Assembly (NCBI GenBank): GCA_003952965.2
Contig: CM025849.1
Coordinates: 9,967,290 to 10,031,289 of the forward strand
Direction of reading: 5' to 3'
Length of the DNA stretch: 64,000 nucleotides
Source: Morella rubra
Lineage: Eukaryota > Streptophyta > Magnoliopsida > Fagales > Myricaceae
The notes under the pieces are model-generated. The model did not search any database, was not told where the DNA came from, and worked only from the letters and a program-made list of their open reading frames with translations. This document shows positions 20,372 through 32,300 of the stretch, in pieces. A program made the translations under genes and the position numbers. The number at the start of each line of letters is the position of its first letter. The stretch's first letter is position 1.

Positions 20372-23300
20372 TGATACAATTCCAATAGAGTAGTAAAAAC
20401 TAAAGATAAGTGCTAATTACGTAAAACGGTTTGGCTCAAGTCTAGAAATCTGATTCTTATTTTTTTAGGCTATCTTAGATAATTTGTGCTCTGCCTATTT
20501 TCTTACCACTAGAGTCTAGAGCCCATGAAAAAAGAAAAGAAGCTGTATTAATCCACAGCCCCACGCCCTCGATATCATGGTCATATATATCGAACATGCT
20601 CTTTTGGCCTTTTCAGACACTAAAATCACACCCACCGCAATGACGGCATTGGTCCCTGTGGCAAATGTCCAATGGGCCCAATTGGGAAGAGCCCCTTGTG
20701 GCAAATTCGAATTGGTTTAATGGGCCGGCAAGAACGAGTCAGAATTTTCAATTTGTAAAATTGATAGGTCGAGCCTGAAACTGGTCCATACATTGGTACC
20801 GGATTGTAACTCGAACACTTCACACGTGGCAGACACGTGGAATGAATTTAGCCCAAACTGCTGCCTGCACCACCAAATAATAATGAGAAATATTTAATAT
20901 TTTTCTTGAATTATTCTTAAATTCTTCCTTGAATAAATCTAATAGTTTAAGATCTTTGAATGTGTAGGATCTATTTTTAAAATTAATTTAAAATTATTAG
21001 ATTATTACTCAAAAAGATTTAAAAAGAATAAAAAAAAAAGACACGAAACATTTCTTAATAATTGTTTCACTCCACGGGCTGGCCTCTGAGCCTCAGACGC
21101 TCAGAGCGTTATGGTCAAATTTTATATTTCAAAAAGATTCTTTCCACGAGGCGCCGCTGGATAGAACCGCAAATGCTTTTAAGATACCCAACTCTTAAGA
21201 ATTCATATTTGCCAGCCACAACTATATTTTTAATATTTTCACCGACTCGCAGTCTCGCAGCGTTTTGATTGTTTTCAAATTAGAAAAGGCCGCGCCCTCT
21301 TTTTTGAAACGAGCAGTTTTACCGTTGCATGCAGTGGGAAAAATTGGGCAAACGTCCAGTCATGACTTCTCGGCCTGGATAGCCAACGGAATAAATCATG
21401 TTTTTTTTTTTTTTTTCATGGCTATAAGCCTAGAAGGCTCGAAATCGCAATGGGAAAGACTAATTTATTGGTGCTCAAATCAGTCAAACTCGTGCGAACA
21501 ATACTTGGGGAAGCAGGGGGTTTATTCAGAAACAGAGGCCCCTCCGAAAAATAAATTAAGAAAAACCCGTGTCCTCCACTGCACAAAAACGACTCCTTTT
21601 TAATCATGAACTAATCGAGTGAAAACAGCAATGCTTTATTTACTCTCGGATAAATAAATAATTGAATACTCGCTCTATCTTATCCACAGCTTGCCTATCA
21701 ACTACTTGTCCCGTTTGTTACGACACGTTTCTATCCTGGTACAGCGAGTGTTCCTATATCTGTAGCTGCGACCACATAATTGTTGTTTGATCAGAGAGGA
21801 ATTCCCGGCAATATTTATCTGTCTAGGAAAATTCGAATTTTCCCTAATATTTTATTTATCGTCTCATCCCTTCGTTGAGGAAAAAATAATTTTCGATCCC
21901 TCATCATTTTCCCTCTCATTTTTCCCAACGTTTGGAGGGAAAAACCTCCAAACACTCCAAAGCCAAGTCCCTGCTCACAGTAGGAAACAAAAATCTAGGG
22001 CTTTTGGTCCTCAAATTTCAATCCTCTCAGTCTCTCAACTACTTTATCCTTTCTGTTTTCTGATTACCAGAAGAGTTGCTGCGATCCTCAGCTTTCTGAT
22101 CTTCTCGCATTTGGTTCCGTATCGGGTAATAGTTGTTGCCTCTTCGGTGCTTTTAGCTCAGGTTGCAGCTCTAGTTGTTATTTTCCGGGTTGGATTTTTA
22201 AGAGATTTGTTAATCTGAGGTTTGGTTTTTAGGGTTTGCTTGAACTGTAATTTATGATCCATTATGGCATCGGTGCTTGAATTTCAGTGCTGATGTGGCG
22301 CTTTGCTTTTGGAAATTAATGTGGTTTGGTTTTTTTTTTTTTTCCTAAGTAATTAACGTGGTTTAGTTGTTTTGCGTTAATTGGCGTTTTGACGCTCAGC
22401 TTCTGCTTCGAATTGTTTTACGAAGGGTCTAGGGTTTAAGCTTCTAGTTTACAATTCATGAGTATGCGCTTGTCATATAGGCGTGTTGCATAGGAAACTC
22501 AATAATGAATACAGCTAGATATATATTATTAAATGAGTTTGGATATGTTGGTTGGAGGAATGCTGAGGTAGTTAATTTTAAAGCTCTAGGGTCTATCTAG
22601 TGATCAATATTGAAACCCCAGCAAAATTGAGAGTTTTGTTTCCAATCCTATGGATGGATTGGTGAAATTTTGACTGACCAGAAGCATTTTCCTGTTTCCA
22701 AATAGAGGGTGTTTTATTGGAAAGGGGAAACTTCTCTATGTGCGCTCTACTTGCTCCTGGAAGATTTTCAAAGCAATATGTATGGCAAGAAGCCATATGC
22801 AGTTCTTTCATGTAAGTACTTTGAAAATGGGCCATAGAGAACATAAATATTTTAGCTTTAGCTAATCTAGTGCTGCTAAAGAAAATAAATTTACAAGCAT
22901 TTTTCCCCTTTCCCAACTGATTTTTTATCTGTTATTTTTGCCCTATTTGGATATAATGTTTATCATATTATGGAGTCAATAGTTTGTATCAATTGTTTTG
23001 TTTTGCATTAGGAGTGTGTTTGATTGCAAGCTATGTGTATCATGCTGTTATACTGAGATATGATGGATTGTTTATAGTCTCCACCCAACTGTATTTTTAT
23101 CTGCGAAGCCCTTGCTGGTATGCATGGTTGTATATACTATTCTGATTTTCTGGTGAACTCTAAGCAATTTTTTGTTTTACTTTGTTTTCCAAACTTTTGA
23201 ACCATAACTCTGTTAGATCTCATCAATATGAAATTGCATCAGCACTGTATTGGCTGTTGTTATTTGATAGATGTTATCATGAAACAGGACATTGTTGAGG

Positions 23301-23382
23301 AGCTTTATGTTGAATTGTTTTGCTGAAGCTGAGTTGGTATCACTAGTCTTGTCAACATTTGAGATTTCTTCCTGCTATTGAA
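20372..23382. other. Intergenic DNA and probable 5'UTR/5' intron of the phosphatase gene
   Basis: No protein gene is supported. From about 21930 to 22130 the sequence is pyrimidine-rich and resembles a transcription start and 5'UTR exon. The following 1.2 kb to the ATG at 23383 is T-rich and intron-like. A 5'UTR intron is therefore likely, but I cannot fix its ends. Confidence 0.4.
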
Positions 23383-26300
23383 ATGCAAACAAAGAAGAAA
23401 AATTCTGGAGGAAGTGCTGCTCGAGAGCATGGCAGTCCCAGGGTTTCAAGAGCTCAGCAGAAGGTTTCTGAAAATGTACAAGCTGTAGAAAAGAAAGTTA
23501 AAGACTTGATCACATCTTCAGCTAGAAAGCAGAGACTTGGTAAGTTGTTCCCTTCTTGCATGTTCACATAATAGCTTTTCTCGAAAATTTTCCATGTATG
23601 TATGTCTGAAAATCTTATACAGCAAAGCGTACATGAATTGTTTCTAAGTTTCAAAGTTGTTGGTCAAAAGGTTTTAAAACACTCCTAAGACAGGTAGTAG
23701 TTTTGTAAGTGTTGTGTTATGTGCTAATCCTGGTTATTTTTGTAACATGTTAATGGTTTCATTTAGTCCTCTCATATATAATCAGTTAAGTTTACCTTTT
23801 ACTTTTGAATTTGAGTCTTATTTTATATCTATTTGTACCTGAATGACTGTATAAGTCATTTTCAAATATGAAATTTGTGACATGATGGCTCTACATATGA
23901 AATTTGTGACATGATAACATATGCATGATCACATGATGTGCCTAACACTAAATGAAGCCATTGTTGGAAGTAGAAGTGCATTTAGTGTTAGGCACATCGT
24001 GTGATCATGCATATGTTATCCCTGTCTTTCATTCTTCTTTTTGAAATTCTATCAAACCACAATTTATTGATTATAACGGCATGTATTTTTCCAGATAAGT
24101 CCAATTAAGGTCAGTGATTTAATTTACTATACCAATTTACTGTTTTTGTCCTCCTAGAAGTTCAATAAAACTCACTGTTTCTACATGATTATACCTTAAA
24201 TCATGTTTATCTGTCTTTTCAGTGCACCTTTTCTTTTTCCTAATAATAACCCTTCCCTTATCAAGTATATAATTTTCTTATTTCACCATAACTTTCAGCT
24301 AGTGCTGTTCCCAAGAAGAAGAGGGAGCCTGTGGTGGCAACAACTTTAAATGCTAAATATGAGTCGTTGCATATTGAGACTTCTGAGGTTAGTTTTGGCC
24401 ATGATGCAGTTAATGGTGCTTCCATGGATTGTAAGGTAATTATCCAGCCATACCATGCCCGCATGCATTCGTATGTCTTCAGTGTTTAATTCACGTGCTC
24501 TCCCATGCAATCATTATGGAATGCTTGATCTGAGAGATCTTCTCAAAATGCCTAAGATTCTCTTGTAAAACTTCTTAACATGTAATGCAGAGTTGCAGTG
24601 AGGAAACTGATCAACGCATGATGGAAACCATATTTTCTCCGTCCTTTCACATTTCCAAACATGCTGGAGGGGAAATTGCCAATGGAGGTAGGTTACTAAA
24701 ATTGATTCTTCAATTTGCAAAATGCAATTATGTTCCTCTCGAATAATGGCTATGGAGATCTCTGAACTTATTCTTATGTCTGTGTGTGTGTTCACTATAT
24801 CATTGACTCAGTTTGTTTCCCCCTTAGTTGATTTTGTCAAATACTTTAGGACCGGAGACCAGAATCAAGATCGAGAAATGGCATACTCGCCGTTTGATGT
24901 GTTAAATGTTCATGTTGGTAGAGAAACCTCTGAGTCCATTGTTGGGGAAGACAAGAATTGCAACGAGAACACAGCAACTGCAACAACATTCCCCGTTGAT
25001 ATGGAAATAGATATAAGAAAGTCACCTGAAATTTTGAATTCAGAGAGACTTGGTGATCAGGTGCATACCATAGATCGAAATGATGTAGAGTCATGTTGTA
25101 ATGTCGATTTGGAGGGAACAGGTCTTTCATCTGAAGTTTCAGCCATATATCTTGCCATGAAAAATTCTAAGCTTGAATGTGTTGATGAGCACGGTCAAGA
25201 TTCTATGTCAACTGATGTTTATGTGGAGGATGAGCAATATGAGGAGTTTGATGACTTTGATCCTTATGTTTTTATAAAGAACTTACCAGACTTGGCATCA
25301 GTTGTTCCAACTTTTCGACCAATGCTACTACCAAAACAAACTCGGAGTTGCCCTCCTACCACACTTGTTTTGGACTTGGATGGTAAGAGAATGAAAATAG
25401 CTGTCTATAATTTGTCAATTTCATGCTTATAAAATTTTTCTTGTCAATTTCATCATTTCTTTCTGGTGATAGATGTATTTGGTGTCCAGTTTCAGTTTTC
25501 ATTTTTCTGCTCGTGTCATAGTATTGTGGCAGTCACTCAATTGATGGATGGAACATCAATTGTGGGCTTTATCCTTTACAAACTGTAATGCATGTGGTGG
25601 GACTGGTATCATCAAAGCAATTGCTCATAGGATTTGCGTTTTGATATTTCTTCATATTGAAGTTTAGAAAGTGAAGTACAGAGTCAATCAACCTTCTTTC
25701 ACACCCTCCCTCCCCGGGGCCACTTTTCAGGGTGCCAAATCTCAATGTCTTTTTTTTTTTTCTTCTTCTCGCTTAAATGTGGATGTAGTAACACCAGCGA
25801 CCATGTTCTTGAGCCTTTGCCTGTTGTGGAGTTTCATGAACCTGTTGACATCTATGCTTGAATGCTGAGAGCGACTTCTATTTGCAGAGACTTTGGTGCA
25901 CTCCACACTAGAACCATGTGAAGAAGCAGACTTCACATTTCCTGTAAATTTTAACCTTCAGGAGCATACAGTCTATGTTCGATGTCGTCCTCATCTAAGA
26001 GATTTCATGGAGAGAGTTTCCAGCCTTTTTGAGATTATTATATTTACAGCCAGTCAAAGTATTTATGCAGAGCAGCTGCTTAATGTGCTTGACCCAAAGA
26101 GGAAAATATTCCGGCATCGTGTTTACCGCGAGTCCTGTGTTTATGTGGATGGGAATTACCTCAAAGATTTGTCAGTTCTTGGTCGCGATTTGGCACGTGT
26201 TATCATAATTGACAACTCTCCACAGGTATTATTGTAGCATTTCTCTGTTACCTTCTTCTATGGATGATGCTGCAGCTGCTGAATATCATAGACTTAGATA

Positions 26301-26665
26301 ATTCTTTTCCTTGTGTTAATAAGAGTACATCATAGGAATGATGCTAATTATGCCAAGTATGACATTCTTATGCTCATCCTTTACAGGGATATCCTTCCTA
26401 AATGAAAATCATAATTTTCTCAATAATTATGTTTGTTTTCTCCTAGGCATTTGGATTCCAAGTTGACAATGGAATACCAATTGAAAGTTGGTTTGATGAT
26501 CGCTCTGACAAAGAACTGCTTTCATTACTCCCGTTTTTGGAGAGCTTGGTTGGAGTTGAAGATGTTCGGCCATTGATTGCTAAGAGATTCAACCTTCGGG
26601 AGAAAATAGCAGCTGCTGTTTGTCCTCCTCTACACTCAAATAAGGAGGATCCGTTTGAAAGATGA
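23383..26665 (+). CDS. SCP1/CTDSPL2-like CTD small phosphatase (plant SSP4 type)
   Basis: This is a HAD-superfamily Mg-dependent phosphatase of the FCP1/SCP group, expected to dephosphorylate the RNA polymerase II C-terminal domain or similar phosphoserines in the nucleus. Exons: 23383-23539, 24299-24435, 24591-24687, 24828-25382, 25888-26225 and 26447-26665. Total 1,503 nt, 500 aa. The first ATG gives [10 protein letters not shown] and a basic N-terminus with KKKRE (possible nuclear signal). A long acidic low-complexity middle follows (about 100-290). The catalytic domain starts with DLDETLVHS; the nucleophile is D313 and the acid is D315, with the DLDE glutamate codon split by an intron. 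[10 protein letters not shown] and [10 protein letters not shown] (D424) complete the fold. Arabidopsis SSP4/SSP4b are the best remembered relatives. ASY1 begins about 1 kb after its stop when one repeat copy is counted. Confidence 0.93.
23913..24020 (+). repeat. Near-perfect 42-bp inverted repeat (hairpin) in phosphatase intron 1
   Basis: The arms 23913-23954 and 23979-24020 are reverse complements with a single difference and a 24-base loop. In sense RNA that difference is a G-U pair, so the 42-bp stem is fully paired. The differing position is CG in one arm and TG in the other, as expected from methyl-cytosine decay. A short direct repeat (ATATGAAATTTGTGACATGAT) sits just upstream. It could be a small MITE or a young inverted-repeat small-RNA locus. 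Confidence 0.9.
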
Positions 26666-26704
26666 ACCTCCATCCGAAATTCAACAGTTTGTTGCCCCTT
26701 TGTA

Positions 26705-28028
26705 CTTTTTCTTTTCTTTCTTCCCTGTATCATTGGGCTGTTCTTGAACTCCATTGTACTCTATGAAGTTAGGTTGTGATTTGAACGAGGAAGCGAGATG
26801 CGATCAAGGGTGTAACTAACAGTTCAAAACCTTTTATACAAGGAAGATGGCACACAGTAGTACACCAACGGATAAATTAGCATAAGAATAAGTAATCTCA
26901 AACTTTCGTTTGTTTGTGTTATGTGGGAAGGAGATGAAGATTGTTATATTACAACCATTGTTGGTCTTTCATGAAGGGAAGAGGTAATGAGATTTCAATA
27001 AAGTGACAGCAGTGTTGTATTAGTTGGTGGTGACCAAAATTCTTGCTTTGATTTTACCTGCTATTCTGACAAACAATTGGAGTCCCTTCTCGTAATACCG
27101 TGCCTGTCAGGTTTCCAAGCCTCACAGTTCAATTCTTATGCTAAAATCACTTGTGCATTAAACTAGGCGAGAGAAGCCAATGCGTACATCTCATAAGTGT
27201 AACTATCTAACCAATAATTTCAATAAAATGGTCCAAATATCCTATGGAATGAATCTCTGACAACGTATAGAATGCTAATCCCAATTGTGTTTAGCTTAAC
27301 GCCAAAAACCCTGCAGTTTATATATTCTGCTCTTAGCAAATCAGAAGGAAATCAAGGTGGCTTGTCTGGCAGGAATGGAAACTGGAAAGCAATGTGATTA
27401 AAGAAGCCCATGAACTGCTCCAAGGGCGAAAAATTAAAAGCCCAATGAACTCCTCGTGCCAGGGCACGTGACCGCGGGAGTCGGTCCCACAGCCGAACGA
27501 ACTCCTTGTGTAAGACTGCAAGTACAGCGGCCTATAAATTCGATCCCCAGTTCCTTCTCCTCCCGCCAGACTTTCATTTGGCTACTTCCATTCAAATTTT
27601 CAAAACAAATCGATCTGACGTTTTCTCTCGCCCTTTCTCGCTCTGATTCTTAGTTTTCTCTGAAAGATTTGAAACCATGGTGAGCCGGGAAAGCTCCCTG
27701 AACTATTTCTTCTTATCTCCTCCTCTTCTTCTCTTCTTCACTTCCAGTTGCTCATTCACTCGAGAATCTCACTCTTTCCCCAGGTTGTTGCTCAGAAAGT
27801 TAAGGAAGCTGAAATCACCGAGCAGGACTCGCTTCTTCTGGTAATCAAAGTCAGGAAATACGAATTTTCTATTTTCGTTGTTTTAATCGAAGACAATCAC
27901 ATTGAATGGGAATTGCGTTTGTTGCTGTTGTCTAGTTTCTCTTTTCGATCAACCGATGAATTTGGAGGTTTCCTAGTTTAAATGATCGGATTGATTCTTT
28001 TTTTCGCTTACTTGTGGATTTTCTCGGA
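26705..28028. repeat. 1,324-bp tandem duplication, copy 1
   Basis: This is a direct repeat of 28029-29352 with no differences noticed on reading. It contains the distal 3' flank of the phosphatase gene, the short intergenic region, the ASY1 promoter (CACGTG at 27465-27470, TATAAAT at 27533-27539), ASY1 coding exon 1 (27677-27679), exon 2 (27784-27840) and the start of intron 2. It ends inside ASY1 intron 2, so this copy lacks the rest of the gene. Confidence 0.95.
27677..27840 (+). pseudogene. Duplicated ASY1 exons 1-2 (5' partial copy)
   Basis: ATG at 27677-27679 is followed by a GT donor. Exon 2 at 27784-27840 encodes [19 protein letters not shown], with intact splice sites. No exon 3 follows before copy 2 begins. 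Because the promoter is intact, transcripts may start here and splice into the downstream gene. Exon 2 is 57 nt, a multiple of three, so including both copies would duplicate 19 residues without a frameshift. Confidence 0.8.
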
Positions 28029-29352
28029 CTTTTTCTTTTCTTTCTTCCCTGTATCATTGGGCTGTTCTTGAACTCCATTGTACTCTATGAAGTTAGGTTG
28101 TGATTTGAACGAGGAAGCGAGATGCGATCAAGGGTGTAACTAACAGTTCAAAACCTTTTATACAAGGAAGATGGCACACAGTAGTACACCAACGGATAAA
28201 TTAGCATAAGAATAAGTAATCTCAAACTTTCGTTTGTTTGTGTTATGTGGGAAGGAGATGAAGATTGTTATATTACAACCATTGTTGGTCTTTCATGAAG
28301 GGAAGAGGTAATGAGATTTCAATAAAGTGACAGCAGTGTTGTATTAGTTGGTGGTGACCAAAATTCTTGCTTTGATTTTACCTGCTATTCTGACAAACAA
28401 TTGGAGTCCCTTCTCGTAATACCGTGCCTGTCAGGTTTCCAAGCCTCACAGTTCAATTCTTATGCTAAAATCACTTGTGCATTAAACTAGGCGAGAGAAG
28501 CCAATGCGTACATCTCATAAGTGTAACTATCTAACCAATAATTTCAATAAAATGGTCCAAATATCCTATGGAATGAATCTCTGACAACGTATAGAATGCT
28601 AATCCCAATTGTGTTTAGCTTAACGCCAAAAACCCTGCAGTTTATATATTCTGCTCTTAGCAAATCAGAAGGAAATCAAGGTGGCTTGTCTGGCAGGAAT
28701 GGAAACTGGAAAGCAATGTGATTAAAGAAGCCCATGAACTGCTCCAAGGGCGAAAAATTAAAAGCCCAATGAACTCCTCGTGCCAGGGCACGTGACCGCG
28801 GGAGTCGGTCCCACAGCCGAACGAACTCCTTGTGTAAGACTGCAAGTACAGCGGCCTATAAATTCGATCCCCAGTTCCTTCTCCTCCCGCCAGACTTTCA
28901 TTTGGCTACTTCCATTCAAATTTTCAAAACAAATCGATCTGACGTTTTCTCTCGCCCTTTCTCGCTCTGATTCTTAGTTTTCTCTGAAAGATTTGAAACC
29001 ATGGTGAGCCGGGAAAGCTCCCTGAACTATTTCTTCTTATCTCCTCCTCTTCTTCTCTTCTTCACTTCCAGTTGCTCATTCACTCGAGAATCTCACTCTT
29101 TCCCCAGGTTGTTGCTCAGAAAGTTAAGGAAGCTGAAATCACCGAGCAGGACTCGCTTCTTCTGGTAATCAAAGTCAGGAAATACGAATTTTCTATTTTC
29201 GTTGTTTTAATCGAAGACAATCACATTGAATGGGAATTGCGTTTGTTGCTGTTGTCTAGTTTCTCTTTTCGATCAACCGATGAATTTGGAGGTTTCCTAG
29301 TTTAAATGATCGGATTGATTCTTTTTTTCGCTTACTTGTGGATTTTCTCGGA
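28029..29352. repeat. 1,324-bp tandem duplication, copy 2
   Basis: This is the second copy, continuous with the complete ASY1 gene. The join at 28028/28029 runs from ASY1 intron 2 sequence (TTCTCGGA) directly into phosphatase 3'-flank sequence (CTTTTTCTTTTC). Only a single shared base (A) is present at the breakpoint. That suits non-homologous or replication-based duplication, or an assembly artefact. Confidence 0.95.
28789..28863 (+). promoter_or_regulatory. ASY1 core promoter (copy adjacent to the full gene)
   Basis: A CACGTG G-box lies at 28789-28794 and TATAAAT at 28857-28863, the latter about 138 bases upstream of the ATG at 29001. The same pair occurs 1,324 bases upstream in repeat copy 1. 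Assignment rests on motif and position. Confidence 0.5.
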
Positions 29353-32300
29353 TCAATAAACAAACAAGTTGATGGATCAGGAATTGAATCGTCCAATCCA
29401 TATAAAATGGATTTGACGAGATCGGAACAGGCGAGGCACCTCTTTGAGAGCATGGATCGGATATGAACAAGTTAACCTCGTCAAAGTCAAGTATAAAAAT
29501 AAGTTTTGCGAAACCAGCTACAAATGCACTCCTAATTCAGACGACTTGAAATGATTATGTAAAGGTCTTACAATTGACTGAAAATTTCTCCCTGTTTCTC
29601 AAGCTTACAATTGTCTTCCATCATCGCCGCCAATGTTATTTTTGTAACTACCAGAAGATCATGCCGTGTCTTGTGGTTCATCGAAATTTTGGTTTGAAAA
29701 AGAACGGAGATTGTTATTTGGTCGATCGACTTTCTAGATCATAGAGTTTTGATCACTCTTTATTAATTCAAACAGACGAGGAACCTGCTTCGTATTGCTA
29801 TATTCAATATTAGTTACATCAGAGGCTTATTTCCAGAGAAGTACTTCAATGATAAGTCTGTGCCTGCTTTAGGTAAGCTTCGGTGTGGTCAGGTATTTTT
29901 CTCATTTTTTGTCAAAAATTGAGATACCGGTTGGTAGTTTTCTATTGAATAATCACGTCGTCTTCAGAGATGAAGATCAAGAAGCTCATGCCGATGGATG
30001 CAGAGTCTCGCCGGCTTATTGATTGGATGGAGAAAGGCACGTCTAGTCAGAGCCTCATATTCTGGAAGACCTTTTCCCTTTATTTCCATTATTTTAATTG
30101 ATTATACATTTACTCGTTTATTTACATGGCTTTTGTAGGTGTATATGATGCATTGCAGAAAAAGTATCTGAAAACTCTTTTGTTCTGCATTTGCGAGGCG
30201 GTAGACGGACCGATGATTGAGGAGTATGCATGTAAGGTTTCGATGAACTCCATTACCTCCCGAAGAATAAAGTTCAAGCAGTTAGTGAGATACTATTTTT
30301 CACCAGAAAGACTGTGTTGTGCTAAAAAGTAGTGAGATAGAGACATTTTGAGAGGATTAATCTATCTGAATGGATCTTCCCCTGCAGTTTCTTTCAGTTA
30401 CTCAAATTCTGACGCCGGTGACGTTTCAATGACTCTCAATCGCACTGGAAACAAGAAACAAGGTGGAGCATTCAAGTGTAGCTCCACTACTGAAGTTACT
30501 CCAAATCAGATGAGGTAATAACATGTTAGAGTGTTTTTGTTCGTTCTCTTGTCATTTGCTGGCCATCAACATGTTACTCTGTCAGGAGTTCGGCTTGTAA
30601 AATGGTTCGGACGCTGGTTCAGTTGATGAGAACTCTGGATAGGACGCCTGAAGAGGTAAATCATTTTCGAGGCATCAGCCATGACGTGGGACATCCTGCG
30701 AAGTTTTCTCCATACTGATTTACGCAAGCTTTAGGAGATGTCTGACTGTCAAGTATTTTATTGTTCTTTCAGCGCACTATTCTGATGAAACTGCTTTACT
30801 ATGATGACATGACGGTATGCTCCTTTTTCTAATGTACCCTTTGTACTAGGTTGTATGTACTTGGTAATTGCTGTTCCTTTTTGTTTCGTTCACAAAGCTC
30901 GATACGAATATACATAGACTGGGAAGCTAATTATCCAGTCCTGACAACGTACGTCCGCATGCAAAATTCTTGTTCTAAAAGTAGTGAAATACACATCCAC
31001 GTTACAATGATTACCAAATCATATAAACTGCACGAATGTCACAATTATGTTTAACCAGTCGAAGAGAGAATTTTATCATTCATTTTCTGTCCTCTCTTTG
31101 ACAAAGACACTCAACGCATAGAAGAGTTGCGCTCTTATCTATTCTTGCAGCCTGTAGAGTATGAGCCTCCATTCTTCAGAGGCTGCACGGAAGAAGAAGT
31201 TCATAATCCATGGACCAAAAACCCTTTGAAAATGGAGGTTGGGAACGTGAATAGCAAACACCTTGTATTAGCTCTCAAGGTAAGGGATGGAGATTGCAGG
31301 AAGGACTTTATATCAGATATGTGACTCGTAGTTTAATCAAGTCAAATTTTACCGATTATGTGTATAGGTAAAAAGTGTGCTAGATCCTTGTGAGGACGAA
31401 AATGAAGATATTCAAGATGATGAAGTGAGCTTAGGAGCTGATTCTGCTCTAAGGGATGACAACTCTGAATCTGACAGTGAGGTGAACCAGCTAAGTTATT
31501 ACGCAGTATATTTCATTGGGCTTGAGGATTCAACTTTCTTGATTGGTATCAACTTGAGTTGGGGTGCAGAAATTAATTTAGAGAAATTTGGTATTATTTT
31601 TGTTACTTTCAGGTTAGCCATTCAGATGAAGATCAATATATAGTTGCACCAGTCGGTGATTACTTGATCCTGTTTTTCAAATACCATCTTGTCTCTATAT
31701 TACCGACTTGAATAATGTTTCAGCTTGATTATATAAGAGTAATTCTGTTGACAGTTAAATATCAACAACAGGAAGATAACGATGGCGTCATGGATGAAGG
31801 TACGTCACAAGTACACATTTATACATTGGCAGACCAACTTCCATATGAAACTAGAGTGAAAATTCAAGGATAAATTAGAAAACGTTTAATTCCTTTTTCT
31901 TTTGACTTTCCCTTCTCTCCATATCTTTTCTTTATCTTTTTTTCAATGACAGTGCTTTTGTGGACGAATCATTACCCATTTCTGACTAACGATCTGTTAT
32001 TTTGTCAGATAATACTCAAGATCCAGAGGAAGATGAACAACAACTAGCTCGAGTAAAGGACTGGATCAACTGTCGTCACGTCGATACTGTTGAACTTACG
32101 GACATTCTCTCAAATTTCCCGGACATCTCAATGGTAAGGACACCTATTTTCTGTACTCTTGTGGACATGACAGACAAATGAATGTCCGTGCAATCAGCTA
32201 CTTCAATTAGATTTTATTTCTATATCTTTTAGTTAATAATAGTTCCCAGTTTGTGCAATATTAACTGTATTGCTTTGCCTATGCAAATGCAGGTCTTGAG

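Noticed and set aside
26705-29352. Interpreting the two identical 1,324-bp copies as LTRs
   Set aside because: They abut directly with no internal region, lack TG...CA ends, and contain ordinary gene parts (phosphatase 3' flank, ASY1 promoter and exons).
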